Below, piece after piece: positions 44,416-57,550 of a DNA stretch of 64,000 nucleotides (its first letter is position 1; every line of letters starts with the position of its first letter). Location: positions 1-64,000 of the forward strand of contig AZLU01000166.1 of NCBI GenBank assembly GCA_002224055.1, written 5' to 3'. The notes under the pieces were generated by a model that was not told the DNA's origin, searched no databases, and saw nothing but the letters and a program-made list of their open reading frames with translations. This stretch comes from Pezizomycotina sp. ARF18 (taxonomy: Eukaryota; Ascomycota). Both the position numbers and the translations under genes were made by a program.

Positions 44416-47240
44416 ACCACGTACACCGCCGGCAGACTTGTCGCACCCAAGGACATTTTTACGACACCAGGTGGAAGAACCTGTACACGCAGAGCCGGGG
44501 CCTGTGAGGATCAAGCTGAGGTTCGCACGACGGCTGGTTACAACACCATACGCATGAAATCTTAGTAAAAACTTGTTATGATACTTTTCTCCACATCTGA
44601 GCATTTCTACTAGCACATACCTTTCCATTCTATAGTCATGTTTCTTCAAGCGAGCGGGTCACAAAAGGGAATTGGCGTTCGTAGGGGTACTTCTTTCTTT
44701 TTCGTTCTTGTACATAAATTCTTCATTCAAGTTACAGTATTATATAGTATACACCGGGTTCATGAACGTAACGGGCTTAGATTATACGTGTTTTCCGATC
44801 ACTGGTCTTTGATCACTCCACTTTTTTTCATATTTCAGCTACTTTCACACCTTTTTTTCGCAATGTATCAAACTTTACTACTATTAACGTAATTATTTCT
44901 CCTCAAGCAGGCGGTTACGGGGCTTTCTAAGGCTTCAGCTACTTCAATACATCGTACGATACTAAAGTACAAAGCAAACTGGTAATACAGAGAAATAGTC
45001 CACTATTAAACAAAAGGAAAGAGGCATGCATTTGTCGAACGACGACACTAACTCAGCCTACAGCGTTTAGACGAGGCTAGAGTTAGGTCAATGCGAAAAT
45101 TGAGCGTATTACTATCTTAGCTTAACCCCTCAGCACAAGCACAACACATAAAAGGAAACAGAGCAGGCTACTAACCATGGACAGAGAGTGAATTTGGAAC
45201 GCAAAGTGTTTTGTGTAAGCACCCAGGCTTTTAGGCACTTTGGTATATTGAAACGGCCTGCTATTTGGTATTTAGTTCCGGCCAGATTGATTTTTTTCTT
45301 TGGTGGAGCTGATGTGGCCGTGGGTAACGAGTCTAGAACGCGATGGACCCCAGTCTTAAACGGCGCGGAACGGGAGTCGAAGCTCCACACAATAATCCTT
45401 AAATTTTTCGCAATCATCGGACAAACAACGACACGAAAAAAAAAATTTCTTCATGTTTTTTGAGTCAGGGTTTATGGCTGTCCTTTTCGTGAGTCGCCTT
45501 ATGGAATTGTGTAGTAATATACAATGCTTAGTATGGTCTTATTAAACCCTTATAAATAATCCTATGAGTGTTATATATCTTCAAGAATGTTTATACGATT
45601 CCGTTGTGAAATTTGGCGGGAGAAAGCTAGCCCAAATTCTAGAGAATAAGACCACTATCATGCCATTTCCTCGGCCATAGTTTTGGATAGCTCATAAGGA
45701 TTCAACTCAACTTTGCAGGCCAATGATCGGCATATAGCGCCGTTTCGCCGTCTACTAGTCAGGTGAGCCTCAGAGAAGTGGATATTAGCAAGGCTCGAGA
45801 CGAGCGATTTAGGCATTGGATGTTCTTAAATGAGAAGGGCGAAAAATTTCGAGCCTCGCCAAATTGCAAATTCGAAAATTATCGTGGCTTTCAGGTGGCT
45901 TGTTCATGTTTTGCATTAGTGGTAAACGAGAAAACGCAATCAAAATCGGCTGCACCGAATATTCAGACCTGATTAGAATAGAGGCATGTACATGGAGCTT
46001 CCTTGTGTAAGAGGAAACACAGTGTCGAGTGTAGTCTAGTAAGCAACACCAAGATATCTTCTAGTCATTAGGATAAGACGGTAATGAATAATTTCCCCTA
46101 TCCCAGCCGCTGTGCTGTCACAGACTGCAGGTAAGTCCAGGTACTAGTGGTCTTAATTACCACGAACGTTAACTTTACAGCTGCAGCACAATACTACTTG
46201 CTGGATTGTCTCTTAGCTCCAGTTCCAAGCCGCTGGAGAGGTATAAAGACCATGTTCTGGACGATAGATACCGTAGCACCACACAGGCGATTAGATAGAT
46301 GGAAGGAATATGAAAAGTATTGTGCGACGTACTAATAATCTTTAGCATAATCCAAAGTGAACCCGCCAGAGTGAAATTTTGTATTTTCTAGTTCAATAAG
46401 GAGCAATTGCTTTTCGGGAGCATTCGGATCACACTCGTGAGATCGGCTGTCCTTACAGAGGAGTATCGATTCATAGCGTAGACAATACCGGAAAACGGAA
46501 TTATTGCGAGTCGTTACAGCGAACTGGGGCCATGTATATATAACTCCCCTTTGTAATATAATATTCAAGGGTAGGGAAGAGTAATTATTTCACCAGAACC
46601 TTCCCTACGCGTGTCACTCACTCAGTTCAATCATGAGCGTAATTGTGCGAGTTTGGATACCAGCGTGAGCTCTATAAAAAGTCGAGACCAGCCGAAATGT
46701 CGGGGTCAAAGCGGATAAATGGTGGGTCATTATACCATTTGCCTGCTGTCTTCTTGACAAATGAGGTATTACTCCCAGCCAGTATTGAGAGCGCTCAGCA
46801 TTGGTTCTCAAATTGTCCTCACACATACCAGTTGATCGGTGCATCGCGCGTCTCCTCGGAGTTGTACATGATATATATGTTTAAAGTATTACCGGCTCTT
46901 CGAATTGGAGAGCATTTCCCTAATGGTAGGTAGTGCTTAAAAAGGAGGAGAAAAGACCCGGAGCATAGACTGCATGCACGATAGTAGTATTGAAATGCTT
47001 CGTTTATATAGCTTAGATATTACTGTTTAAGTAATTAATCAATGAATTACTTAATTATTAGATACTATCTACTACTAGGTATTATGGTACCATAGACGGC
47101 TGACCACGGTTAGCAAAAAAATATAGATGAGAGCTATGAAATCTGAGTTACTTCCATCTAATCCTACAGGAGGGTAACCTCACGAAACCATTAACCTAAT
47201 AAGCAGAAATCTCTACATTCTAAGAAAAAAATACAGGGAT
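44416..47240. other. Long AT-rich spacer
   Basis: Nothing over 100 codons and no recognised motif in 2.8 kb. It includes a perfect 10-bp-arm inverted repeat at 47027-47054. Confidence 0.45.
47027..47054. repeat. Perfect AT-rich inverted repeat
   Basis: The arms TTAAGTAATT and AATTACTTAA are separated by 8 bases. The hairpin lies about 190 bp downstream of the stop of the minus-strand zinc-ribbon gene. It could be a 3' processing or structure element, or chance in AT-rich DNA. Confidence 0.55.
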
Positions 47241-48024
47241 CTATTCTTTGGGGCGGCAGAAGCGCTTATCGCATGGCTTGCAGTGGAAGAACCTCTGCTC
47301 ACGCCGTTCCTGTGCCACACAGCCGACGTCTCGTCCTCGCCACTTCCCCGCAGGCGGGGCAAGTCCTCCTTATAGGGTTCGTGGGCATTCCGGAAGTCGG
47401 ACCGCCGCCGAGGCCGGGGCCCCGTGGAGCCATCGCGGACGGCGTCCTGGATGGTGCGTACCGAGAGCTCTGGCCCTTCTGGCTTCCCGCTCCCGGCCGC
47501 GTTGAGCTCAAACCGGCGGACCTGTGAGACGGAGCTGCCTGGGATCCATGAACAGAGGGTCCGTGCCCAGGGCATAAGAGCCTTGTCCGGGGCACGGGAG
47601 CCGTGTCCAGCTTGGCTGGATGAAGAAGACTGGATACTGGAATGATGCGAACCTTTAGCTTGGCCCCTGTGGCCGCCGTAGCTCGCCGTCCGCCGTAGCT
47701 CGGCTGTCGTCCCTGGCTGCCGGGACCCGACGACGATGCTGGCGCGAGGCCGCTTTTAAGTGCCGAAGAGCGGTGGGAGTGGTGACCGCCACTTGTGCTA
47801 GGGCGGTAGCTTGAGGAAGCCCTCGAGCGGTGACCGCCGTAGCTACCGGTGTGCCCACTGGCAGTGGAAGGGCGGTTGGTCAACGCGGTTTTAGACGAGC
47901 TGCCGGGCATCTTGGTATGCGCAGCGGTAGGGGCACCTACCGGGAATCCGGAAACGCCACCGGCCCTCGTGTTCATCTGGCTGGGGTTCACCGGCGAGGC
48001 TTGGCTCCTGTTCGACCGTGACAT
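47241..48024 (-). CDS. Ser/Gly/His-rich disordered protein with C-terminal zinc ribbon
   Basis: It starts MSRSNRSQASPVNPSQMNTR at 48024. A low-complexity body of about 215 residues is rich in Ser, Gly, His, Arg and Pro (SYRPSTSGGHHSHRSS). Near the end RRTCPACGEVARTRRRL is followed, after one frame change near 47310, by EQRFFHCKPCDKRFCRPKE and the stop. C-P-x-C-G, then about 20 residues, then C-x-x-C-D-x-x-F-C-R is the same ribbon as in the genes at 6924-7549 and 8359-14560, and the STSGxHxS phrase also recurs in the 6924 gene. It is therefore the third, dispersed member of this family. Function is unknown. Confidence 0.7.
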
Positions 48025-48737
48025 GTTTTTCGGAGAGGAACTCGCGGGCAGTACGGTAATGATCTGCGAGGGAGGAGCGCGTGGGTAGAAGTGATGCGTA
48101 TATGTATGGGGCGGGTTTGAGTACTAGGTAGAGGTTCAGGATACCTTGGCCTAGGGTGTTCGTTTCTTGTAGTACGTTGGAAGCTGATCGATGGCAATAT
48201 ACTATTAGGATTCTTAGAATTTAGATAGATCGGGGTGTCTTTCAAATTAATTGGCCGCCTTTCTCTAAAAAGTTATAGATTGGGGAGGTTTTCTTTTTTT
48301 TTCTTGAGCTTAGGATCCGCTGCTAGTGGGCAATCTCGAGCATATAAATAGTACACTGTTCAGGCCAACTCCTTTTGGTCTACCGTCTACTAGTAGAGTC
48401 AGAGAAAGGACCACGAGCTTGGATTCTCTTCTCAGGTACCGCTGAGAAATAGTGATATATGATACCATCAATAGAGTGTGAAAGTCGCTGTTCAGGTTCA
48501 AACTATGAAGTTCAAGTTCACGTTCATCAGATATCAACATATCGACCGAGAGGAGATTTGAGGTATTGTCTGAGATGTCTCACGAACGTAAACAACGTAT
48601 CACCATTGGAAAATAGTTTCGGTCCAATACCACTTTACCTCTTTCTTCAAGTTGGTCTTGTAACTGATCATTTCCAGTGGACTGAAATAGAATCCGGAGT
48701 ATCCTGAAAAGAAATATCCATGTAGCAAAATTCAGCA
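48025..48737. other. Spacer
   Basis: Promoter side of the zinc-ribbon gene and 3' flank of the membrane protein gene. Only short frames occur. Confidence 0.45.
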
Positions 48738-51036
48738 TCACAGTATCACGTCTTCCAACCTCATTCTCCTCGCTCCTCCGCCGATTACTGTCGCCATTCC
48801 GCCCCGATACTCGCGCCACTGCATCTCTGGTAATATCCGCCTCCTGCTTGAACCTCTCACACAGTCTCCTGGCCGTCCTCGCCCATCGCTGGTACAGCCA
48901 TGATCAAATCCGGCTCGCACACTGGCACTTATCGTACTTTTCCCCGCCGTCCATTCCCCAATCCCCATCTTCTCGTGCACGAGCTTGAGCAAATACAGTG
49001 GCGCGTCCAGCTCCACGCCATTATCCTTTTCTTCCCGCCGACCGCACAGCAGCGAACCTACGCTGTCGATGTTCATTCCCAAGGTGACAATTACTAGCGT
49101 GCCGACGAGAACAAGAGTAGGCCAGCAGGTTAAACGACGTGTGGCTGTTTGAGCGTATATTTCACAGCGGAGCAGAAGAATTGCGTTTCTTTTGATAGTA
49201 GGAAAACGGCGGTAACGAGCTGTCCAAACATCGCGGTGGACCACGGCTGGTTTGGGAAAAATAGGATGGTAAGCTGTAATGATGCAGCGCGACTTTGAAC
49301 CAATTCGTAACTTCGTCCTTCCAGTGATCGTCGGAAATATTCGCCGTTTGTAAATGCTGGAAACCGGCGACTCCATCTGGAAACGACGCACCGCTCTCGA
49401 GGGAAGTAGTGTATCGTGCGCTAGTAGGCTTGAAGAACCCGCGATCTGTCCGATGGGTTTAGGACTTGCTGGTCCATCACGTTTGTCGAAGAGTCCGCGG
49501 TCGTGACCATACTTTCGTTGTACATCTTTGCGAACCATTTGGTCTTCTGGTCGAAGAAGCCTCCCCATGTACATTCTGTTATCCGGAGGATGACGTGCGG
49601 CAGAGCTGTAGCCGCTCGAAGCAGGCTATTGTGGTCAAGCGCTGCGAAGTGGTAGGTGTGTACGCGGGAATATTTGCAAACGGAAATATCGGAAACGGCA
49701 CTTTGGTTGCCTTTGTGGCCCCGAATGTCGCGCTACTGTTTCGTTGTATAAGCGACGCAACGCCGTTTGTTATAACGTGGATCAACGTTAGTTGACCGCC
49801 GTCGTTGGCTTCGACATCTAGCAGCGGGAAACTTGAACGTCGGATCTGATGCGACCTCGGTGATAACCGCGTAGTCGAACGAACTATCATTACCCGCGAC
49901 GATGGTTTGTTACCCGATAGCAGCCGCTCGGCGAAGGAGTACACGTTTGTGCGGTTATATCTAAACGCTTGCGTATGTATCGGGCGCAGATTGCCGTTTG
50001 TCGAAACCTGACGGTGGAGCGTAGGTTCACCCCTAACTGCGACGGCGACTGTAGTCCTGTATCCACCATGACCGCCTTGTCCGCGCACATCCTCGCGTTC
50101 TTCAGCGGGCACCGCACGTTTTCAGTCATTTTTTACGTCAGATTTGGTTTTGAACACCCTACTACAATCTGCGGTATTGTAGTTCTTCTGCAACCCCTTT
50201 CCCTGTTCGTTATTGTAACACACCCTGGCGTACGATTCCGCTAGCGTTGTACGTAAACTTAGTAGACTCCATTGTGGAGTATCGGTATATTTGTTTTTGT
50301 GTCGCCTAGGTCCGTCCGGCCTCTTGAAGTTCCAGAGTCCGCAGTTTAGAGGCTTTTGGAGGACGACGTTGGATTGTACAAGCGAGGATGTACCCACGAT
50401 CGCGACGGCTTGGAAAAGTAGCGTGTGGAAAATGGTGAAGAGGGAGATGGAGATGTAGAAACCTCGCCGGCGTTCGCGGTGGAGAAGGCCAGCTTTGGAC
50501 CAGGCGCGTCAATGTTGTAGAGGGGTTACGATCGCTATATGATCATCGTGAACTTAGAAGTGGGCTGTAGAAGATGAGGAAAGAATGGAGATGGATGCTT
50601 TACAGAGAGCGGATTCGGCGTTCCGTATTACGATTTCCTGCTGCCGGATCACAGCGCGCCGCGGTAGCTCGTGGCGGCCGGTCTGGTGGATTACGAAACG
50701 CCAGACGAACCAACTGTAGGTGCCTGCGAGTTGGATCTGTGCGAAGGTAGCCACCATTATTAGAGAACAGCTCATGCAGCTCGAATCATACATACCAAGA
50801 CGGGGAAGTTGACGGCGGTTCAAGTTAGACTTACCAGCAGAGATAACACGGAATGAGCTGGTAGCCGTACTGGGATGGAACCGTGACGTGGCGCCGATAA
50901 CGTTATTGCCCTTCGAGACGTCGACCCAGACGCCGGTTCGACCGCTTGAGTCGTGTCCATCACTCGAACGACGACCCAAGGAAACGCTGGCGTCAGATAC
51001 TAGCTGCCTCTTTCGAAGAAACAATCCTGTCATCAT
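48738..51036 (-). CDS. Uncharacterised fungal multi-pass membrane protein family member
   Basis: Landmarks from the 5' end are RQQEIVIRNAESAL (about 50610), PLNCGLWNFKRP (about 50330), ESYARVCYNNEQ (about 50220), NVRCPLKNARMCADKAVMVD then TGLQSPSQLGVNL (about 50110-50040), TTIACFERLQLC (about 49630), NWFKVALHHYSLPSYF (about 49270) and a hydrophobic helix near 49080 (TLVLVGTLVIVTLGMN). A CP(F/L)-x5-C ectodomain, a DTG(L)..H/SP.LG(I/V)N phrase and a C-x-E-R/Q-x-Q-x-C segment identify a widespread ascomycete family usually annotated as hypothetical. Its topology is N-terminal helices, a large extracellular part, then C-terminal helices. The role is unknown. Five or more frame changes interrupt the reading. 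Confidence 0.55.
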
Positions 51037-51880
51037 AACATTGAACTGGACTTACTTACGGGCGTCACTGGTATATAAGAAAGGAAGAATTGAATCCATC
51101 GGCCTTTGTAGGCGTTCTTTCGGTTCATTTTGCCTGCTTCGCCTCCACCGAATTTCCCGCCAGTTTTGCTCTCTTCGCATGCAAAACTTTCTTTGTACCA
51201 CGATCGTGTCCAGTTTCAGCCTTCGCCTATCGCAGCCAATCAAGCTCTTGTGGACCAGCTAAGCATTTTAGAGGCTTTTGCATCTTGAGACTAAGCCTAA
51301 GGCCATTAGCTATTAATAGTCTCTGCGTGGAATGGGTCTATCTTATCAATAGAAACATGTTAGGAGGAATGAGAGCAATGACCATGTTCAGTCAAGGCGG
51401 TCTCCTTTCCAAGACTTAATAAGGCTTCACATGTTCCTCGACCCTCATCGTCGATCGGACAAATGCTCGAAGTTTTCCTTTGTTTATTTCATTCATAATA
51501 TTACATTTAGCTATCGAAAAATTTGATGTATAATGCACAAGTATTCTAACTTGAAAGCCCTCTGATCTGAAGAGGTAGGTATCATAATGTGATATATGTA
51601 AGGGTATCTGTAAGGATAGATCAACAGTGTATAAAAACTCACTAGGAGAACAAAAGGAAGGATTAATAATGATGCGTAGAATCGATATAGCATAGCGTGA
51701 ATGATAGAGAAGATATGCATTGCTGCCACTGGAGGGAAGGAGCGAAAATGAAATGACGCAAGTTGTGACGATGATAGGAACGGAAGGAAGACAACCAAAC
51801 GAAACCATACGAAGAAGAATAAAAATGCATGCCAGATAGTAGCCCTAGAATAATAGTAGAGAAAGAAGAGAAGGATTTAG
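51037..51880. other. Spacer
   Basis: Open frames up to 130 codons at 51416-51808 (-) and 51090-51419 (+) lack recognisable features. Confidence 0.4.
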
Positions 51881-52232
51881 TAATGATGACCGCTCAAACA
51901 TCAGCTTTAACTCATGGTGATGCCCCTTCTCGTTCTCCTGCGCCTCCAGTCTCTTACCGTATCCTCACCCGGCCCATCGTACATTTCCCGCATCCTCTTC
52001 CTCGTCGATCATCGCGAACGTCCACCCTTGTATCCTATCCTCGCCTGTATTTCGTAATTGATGACCGCTCAAACATCATGCTTTAAGCTCATGGTGATGC
52101 CCCTTCTCGTTCTCCTGCGCTCCAGTCTCTCTACCGTATCCCTCCACCCGGGCCCATCGTACATTCCCGCACCCTCTTCCTCGTCGATCATCGCGAACGT
52201 CCACCCTTGTATCCTATCCTCGCCTGTATTTC
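51881..52232. repeat. Direct tandem duplication, about 174-bp unit, probably an assembly artefact
   Basis: Copy A (51881-52053) and copy B (52055-52232) both begin TAAT(T)GATGACCGCTCAAAC and end with CTATCCTCGCCTGTATTTC. Within the unit they differ at about eight single-base insertions or deletions and about one substitution; the last 55 bases are identical. Copy B carries the stop and final codons of the rhodopsin-like gene. Confidence 0.85.
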
Positions 52233-53725
52233 TCAGCAGCCTCGCCCCGCTCCCCTTCGTGCTCCCCGAATTCACCGTATCGCTCGCGAGTACTGCCGCG
52301 GGCTTCTGCAAGCTCTCCACGGTCACGACACCACCCACCGTACTTCGAATCCCTCCTACTTCCCGAACTCTTCGAGCTCTTCGAATTAATCCTGTAAATC
52401 CCCGCCCCGAACTCCGCATCTAACGCCGCGGCATCCAGCGCTCCGTTCCGCCTATCGTAACAACGCGATTGAATATCCGCATAATGCAACGACGGCGCGC
52501 CGCGGAAGCCGTTACTCTTGCTAACCCTCTCCACGAGAACTATCGTTCGCCCCGTTACCGCCGCTTTCGAATTCCGCTTGCTACTCGATCTAGCTTCCGA
52601 TTGCGCTATGAGTACGGCGACGCAACCGGCAGGCTCGCGCCGAGTGTGTACATCAGTACCTCCAGATTATTCAGCAGTATATACGGAACCTCCGTCACTT
52701 CGAGTCCGTATTATTCGCCTTTCTATCTACCATACTCCGTAAACGCTAGCGGCGCACGTAACCGTACCTAGTAAATTCGCCGCGAATACCCACCGAAGTA
52801 CGCGCTTCTTGTGCGGCGGTAAGTGGGCGTTGCGGACGATGACGAAGGGGATGGAAAGGATGCAGATGTCGATGGCGCAGGATACGGCGACCCAGGTGTA
52901 CCGGAAGGGTCGAGGGAGAGGCAGGAGGTGGCTTCGGCGTTCCAGACGAAGTTCGTTATGGCGGGGGTAGCAGGCGAAGAGCCAGACGAAGGTTTCCATC
53001 AGGCCGACGGCCATGATGAAGACGCATAGGCCCAGGACGTGGCGGCGGTAGATTACCATGTGCGCGGGACTATAGATATATACCTCATTGTTAGAGGTTT
53101 GATGTTACATGGTTTCACTTTTTCAGCTTAGGCTGAAGAAGGATACTTACGGATGTGTAAATGGCAGCAGCACATCGATATCTTGACGAAAGTGCATATG
53201 AGGTAGTAACCCGCCCAGACGTTGTTCGTGCCGAACAAGAGATGGTAATTCTCGGGTTTTACATTCTCCCAGTAAAGCCCTATACCGATAGTATGTTTAT
53301 GACCTGTACTGGGAAGTACGCCAACATTATTACTCCCGCAGCCATCATCCACCCGTCGTCCCAGCGGAACGAGTGCATTTTTATCCGCCGGAAGTAGGTT
53401 CGAGCTATTATTATCATTACTATAAAAAAAATTACCGGTCAATTAGCATATCTAAAAATTTACTAGCGCTATAAAATCATGTAGATTCAATATTAATGAA
53501 GAATCGTGGCTTACATGTCGAAACGTCAAATATAATAATAAACGCCAGCGCGAGGTGCTGGTGCCAGTACGGTACCGGTGCGTTCGGATCGTATTCGTAG
53601 AAGACTAGCGAGCCGGAGCCTTTTGCCATATCGCGGACCTCCGTCATGTTGATGTAGTTCGTGTTATTCGGATCCGACGAGATCTCGTTCGTCGGGATCA
53701 GCTCGAACGTCTCGACGGCGACCAT
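52069..53725 (-). CDS. Fungal rhodopsin-like 7TM protein (second)
   Basis: The start at 53725 gives MVAVETFELIPTNEISSDPN, with an extracellular NNTNYINMTEV. Helices include HQHLALAFIIIFDV (about 53530), DDGWMMAAGVIMLAYF (about 53340), LGLCVFIMAVGLMETFVWLF (about 53020), TWVAVSCAIDICILSIPFVI (about 52890), RWVFAANLLGTVTCAASVYG (about 52760) and VPYILLNNLEVLMYTLGASL (about 52650). The Asp-x-CILSIP helix and a LEVLMYTLGASLP last helix fit the fungal rhodopsin-domain family. The C-terminal tail is long and charged and ends MSLKHDV inside copy B of the tandem duplication. Introns lie near 53515 and 53150, and there are about three frame breaks. Plasma-membrane sensing is inferred from the family. 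Confidence 0.65.
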
Positions 53726-56700
53726 CGTGACTGTTCTTCCCTCTTCGATGCGTTACAAATACCGAATAGTTGAAGAAGACCTCTATGTTGAGTTTGGACT
53801 ATATTGTTGATTGAGTTGACATTACCACTAGTCTTCCGCCGTGAAACGAAACAAAAATATCAATAAAATAAAAATGAAAGACCAAATAAAGCAGGGGGGA
53901 AAGGAAAGGAGAGGAAGAAGAAAAACGGAAACTAAGGTAAGGGAAGGGGGTATGGTTAGTTTATGAGGAGAATTTAGAAGAATTACTCAAGTGCAGCGGA
54001 AGGAATAAGCCCACATGGCAATTGGAACAAAACAATCTAAAGGGGGTAGCGGGCATTGGATCAGACGTAAGGTGTATTCATTGGCGCGGATGGAGAATAA
54101 TACATTAGGAATGGACATGCTTACGGTTTACCCATGAGGCCGTGCACGGGTGGGAAAACGCAGTCAATAATTGACATTCAGGACAAGGATCTCGAGTCCA
54201 AATCTAGTATTTACATTACGCAAGACTTCTGACAAGGGATTGCCGGCTATAGCGAATGTACCAGGGTGCTAGGTTTATAGACACACCTTTTCTGCTGATT
54301 TATTCAATTTTAAACACACTAGATTCAAGATAGTGTTCTTTTGGGAACAGCTATCGAAAACGTTAGACCTTCTAGATATCGTATATCATCCATCCCATCC
54401 TCAATTTCTCATCGGGAACACACGACTCATGATGGAGTTGTGGAGTTTTATCGCTGGGAACATACGCTTTTGAACTGGAAAATTCTGGGACACCATTGTT
54501 TAATTAGGAAACTCGCTAATTGATAGGGAGGGTCAAAACAAAAGGCAGATGGAAGACGCCGTGCCCGAGCTCCGGATTCTACAAACCACAAAGATAAGTT
54601 CAATGGAATACGTTTGTTCTCTAGAAAGCTCTCGATAGATAAGTTTGGTTCATGAAATGCCGAACTTCTTGTTCATAGTGATTGAAACTTCAAGGCTCTG
54701 AGGGGTTGGAATTATGAGCTGAACAGCGAAGGAAACTTTTTCGCTGCATCCTATCGGTATAAGCCCCTTAGCCCAAAAGTGTGAGTTACTCACGTAGGCG
54801 AAATGGCCGAAGAAAATTCTCCTGTTTGCTATTTTGTTCTTCCATGTGTACAGTTACATTACATTACATACCCGCCGAGCCCGCGCCTTAAGCCTTTCAG
54901 CAAGCAAAAGTTCTTTACCTGCCTCAATGATCAACCAATACGAAGCGGCAGATTGGGTAGGCTGTCGTAGCGTTCTCCGAGCGCGGCAACGTACGCCGGT
55001 TCATGTTGGATTTCTCGGGGGGAGGAGTTGAAAAAGGAAGAGTCAACCATGCTCCTATTGCGACAGGTCTGCCTGGAAAGTAGAAATGTACTGTACAGTG
55101 GAGAGAGATAGCGTGCCGAAATTCTTTGCAGTTTCCTCTTCCGGCGCGTTCGTTTAAATTTGGCAGGAAACATTCGGGAATCACGACATTTCTGTAGTTT
55201 CATTCCTTAATATTTTGTTTTGGGAAGAAAGAGGGGTTCGATAGATAGTAATAAGACAGTGGCAAGGAGTGTGGGGCCCTTCTTGAGTTCTGTGGGTCCA
55301 CTTCCAACGGGCTAAGAACCGTTTGCCGAGATAGGAGGCTGCTAAGAAATGATGGACGTCTAGTCAAACAACCGGCACTCATACCTCAGCATCTGGAGGG
55401 TAGAAAAATCAAGAATGACCCTTGTCCGACTTATACGGTCCCGTGCCTACCTTTTGATATTGTAGATCGCTTATCAGTTAGTCCATTTGTTCAAGGTATT
55501 ATTTGTTCAAGGTAGTTCCCGCTATCCTATATTATTACATTTACCTATCAAGATGCAAGAACTAGTATCGGTATTTTTTAAAGACACTTTTAAGAGAGAC
55601 GATAGTGGGGCTCAAAGATTCTATCTCAAACTTCGATACTGCTCTTTTTATGTCGTGATCTTCGAAAGCTTTCCACTGATCGCTGTTTTTTTAAATCTAG
55701 AAGAGACTAGCAGGCTTCCGTCGCTTCGAGCTCCCTCAAGAGCTTTGGTAAAATCCATCCGTTCACATGCGCATGTTTTAGAATGTCCCGATCCCTTATA
55801 CCAAATTTCGGCGTTTTTCAAGAACAATTTTTATATCTCACATTTTTCAATAGGAGTAGCGCCACTTTTCTCATACTTAGGCTTCTAGACACACTGTAAA
55901 ATGAAAGGCACTGGCAGTTTGATGAGATAAGATGAGATGACCACTATTTTAGGCATTCTCGCGAAGGGTTTCCTTTCGTATGGGTGAGAAGGAATGTTTC
56001 AGGAAAATTTTATTAAACCACGGTACGAATGCCCCGCGGGAAATTGGAAACGCTATTAAGGACAATTAGTGAAAATTACGTTAACATCTTTAATATTGAA
56101 CGATATTGATTTTTCCGCGTGCGTGAATTCACTTCAGTCCCATAGGTATAGCAGCTTATTCTTTCGCGATAAATACCTTTAGTCCGTGTTGCGAGTACAA
56201 CAGTCATCGGTGAAGGAAGACGGTACAAAATAAGGGGAAGGGTGGGCTAACTATCCTGAACGGGCATGTCCGAACCATCAACGCGGCAAACGTCGTGCAT
56301 CTGTACCTCCTTCCAGAAACTCCCTAGCCTCAACATTTATCATTATCGTGAAAAACCAACTCTGGGGAAGAATACATGTCATGACGAAGTATGACGTCTA
56401 GGTGCATATCGTAGGCGGGAGACGATAGAGGTGCCCGTGAAGACTGATAATAGTTATCGTGAGAAACCTTACCGCCGAGTTTAGGGCGCGTACTCTAAGT
56501 CACGAAAGCAGATTATATATGGTATAGGCCATGAATTTCTTAGGCCAGCCTTATAGAGATTTATCGATTGAAACCCTGGTGTTTCTTTGGGAATATTCAG
56601 AAGTGGCTCAAGAAAGTCAACGTCAAATGTCTCAGACAATACTTCCTGAAACTCACGACCGGGTTACTTTGCGTCTCTGAAGGCGAGGGAGATAATAGAT

Positions 56701-57550
56701 AGGCGGGGGAAGGGGCTAGGATAGGGGGCACTGGAGCCTCGAGCGTTGACAGATGTAAACGGATATTTCCACTTTACTTCGTGAGAAGATATTGATTGTT
56801 AAATCTTGAAAGGCAATTACATAAAAAGACGGATCGTTCCATAGTCAAGGGAAGGGATGATAATGGATTAAGATAGAGAATGAATTGATGTCGATATCGA
56901 TACCTGCCTTAGTGGATTGCGTATCCAATCTGGAGGAGCGTTTAAGCTTTGGTATTTGCCTTTCTGGACGAGCTGTCTGGGGTGGATTTGAGGAGCTCAT
57001 TGGATATCGATTTCCGAGCCTTTCAGACTTTTCCTGAGCTCTTTTGCGATATTGTGTTACTATATACGTCAAAGGTATTGTTTTTCTGCACAGAAAGAGT
57101 TTTGAGTATTGGTGAACAAATGGTACAACACAATAATCACGAATAACAATATGAAACTGATTAAGACGGCTTCTAAAGTGGTGTCATAGGATTTTTACAT
57201 ATATATTGAGATTTTAATTCTTACAAACTTGAAGGATAAAGGAAAAGAAAATATAATAAAATCTATTCAGGCATGATACCGAAACCCAAAGAACGCCGGT
57301 CGGAAACAACACATTTATGTTAAATAAAGGAAAGGTCATGTTAATATCGGATAAAAGAAAATGAAACAATGTCAGGATAGAATGTTTTTCTATAAATACT
57401 CCTTGCGGTAAGAAAAGAAAGGCCAACGAAAGAAAAAACAGGTACGGGCCTCGAGCCGAAGAGAAATGAAGTAGGAACACGCCCGCGAAATACAAAAGAA
57501 ATGGACCAGTCGTGATAGATGATCTTAAGGTCTACATGAATCAATATAGA
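53726..57550. other. Long spacer without recognisable gene
   Basis: AT-rich and largely closed in all frames. A 133-codon frame at 55487-55888 (+) and a hydrophobic 93-codon frame at 57214-57495 (-) show no family features. The latter is probably the 3' UTR of the wall-protein gene. Confidence 0.45.
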
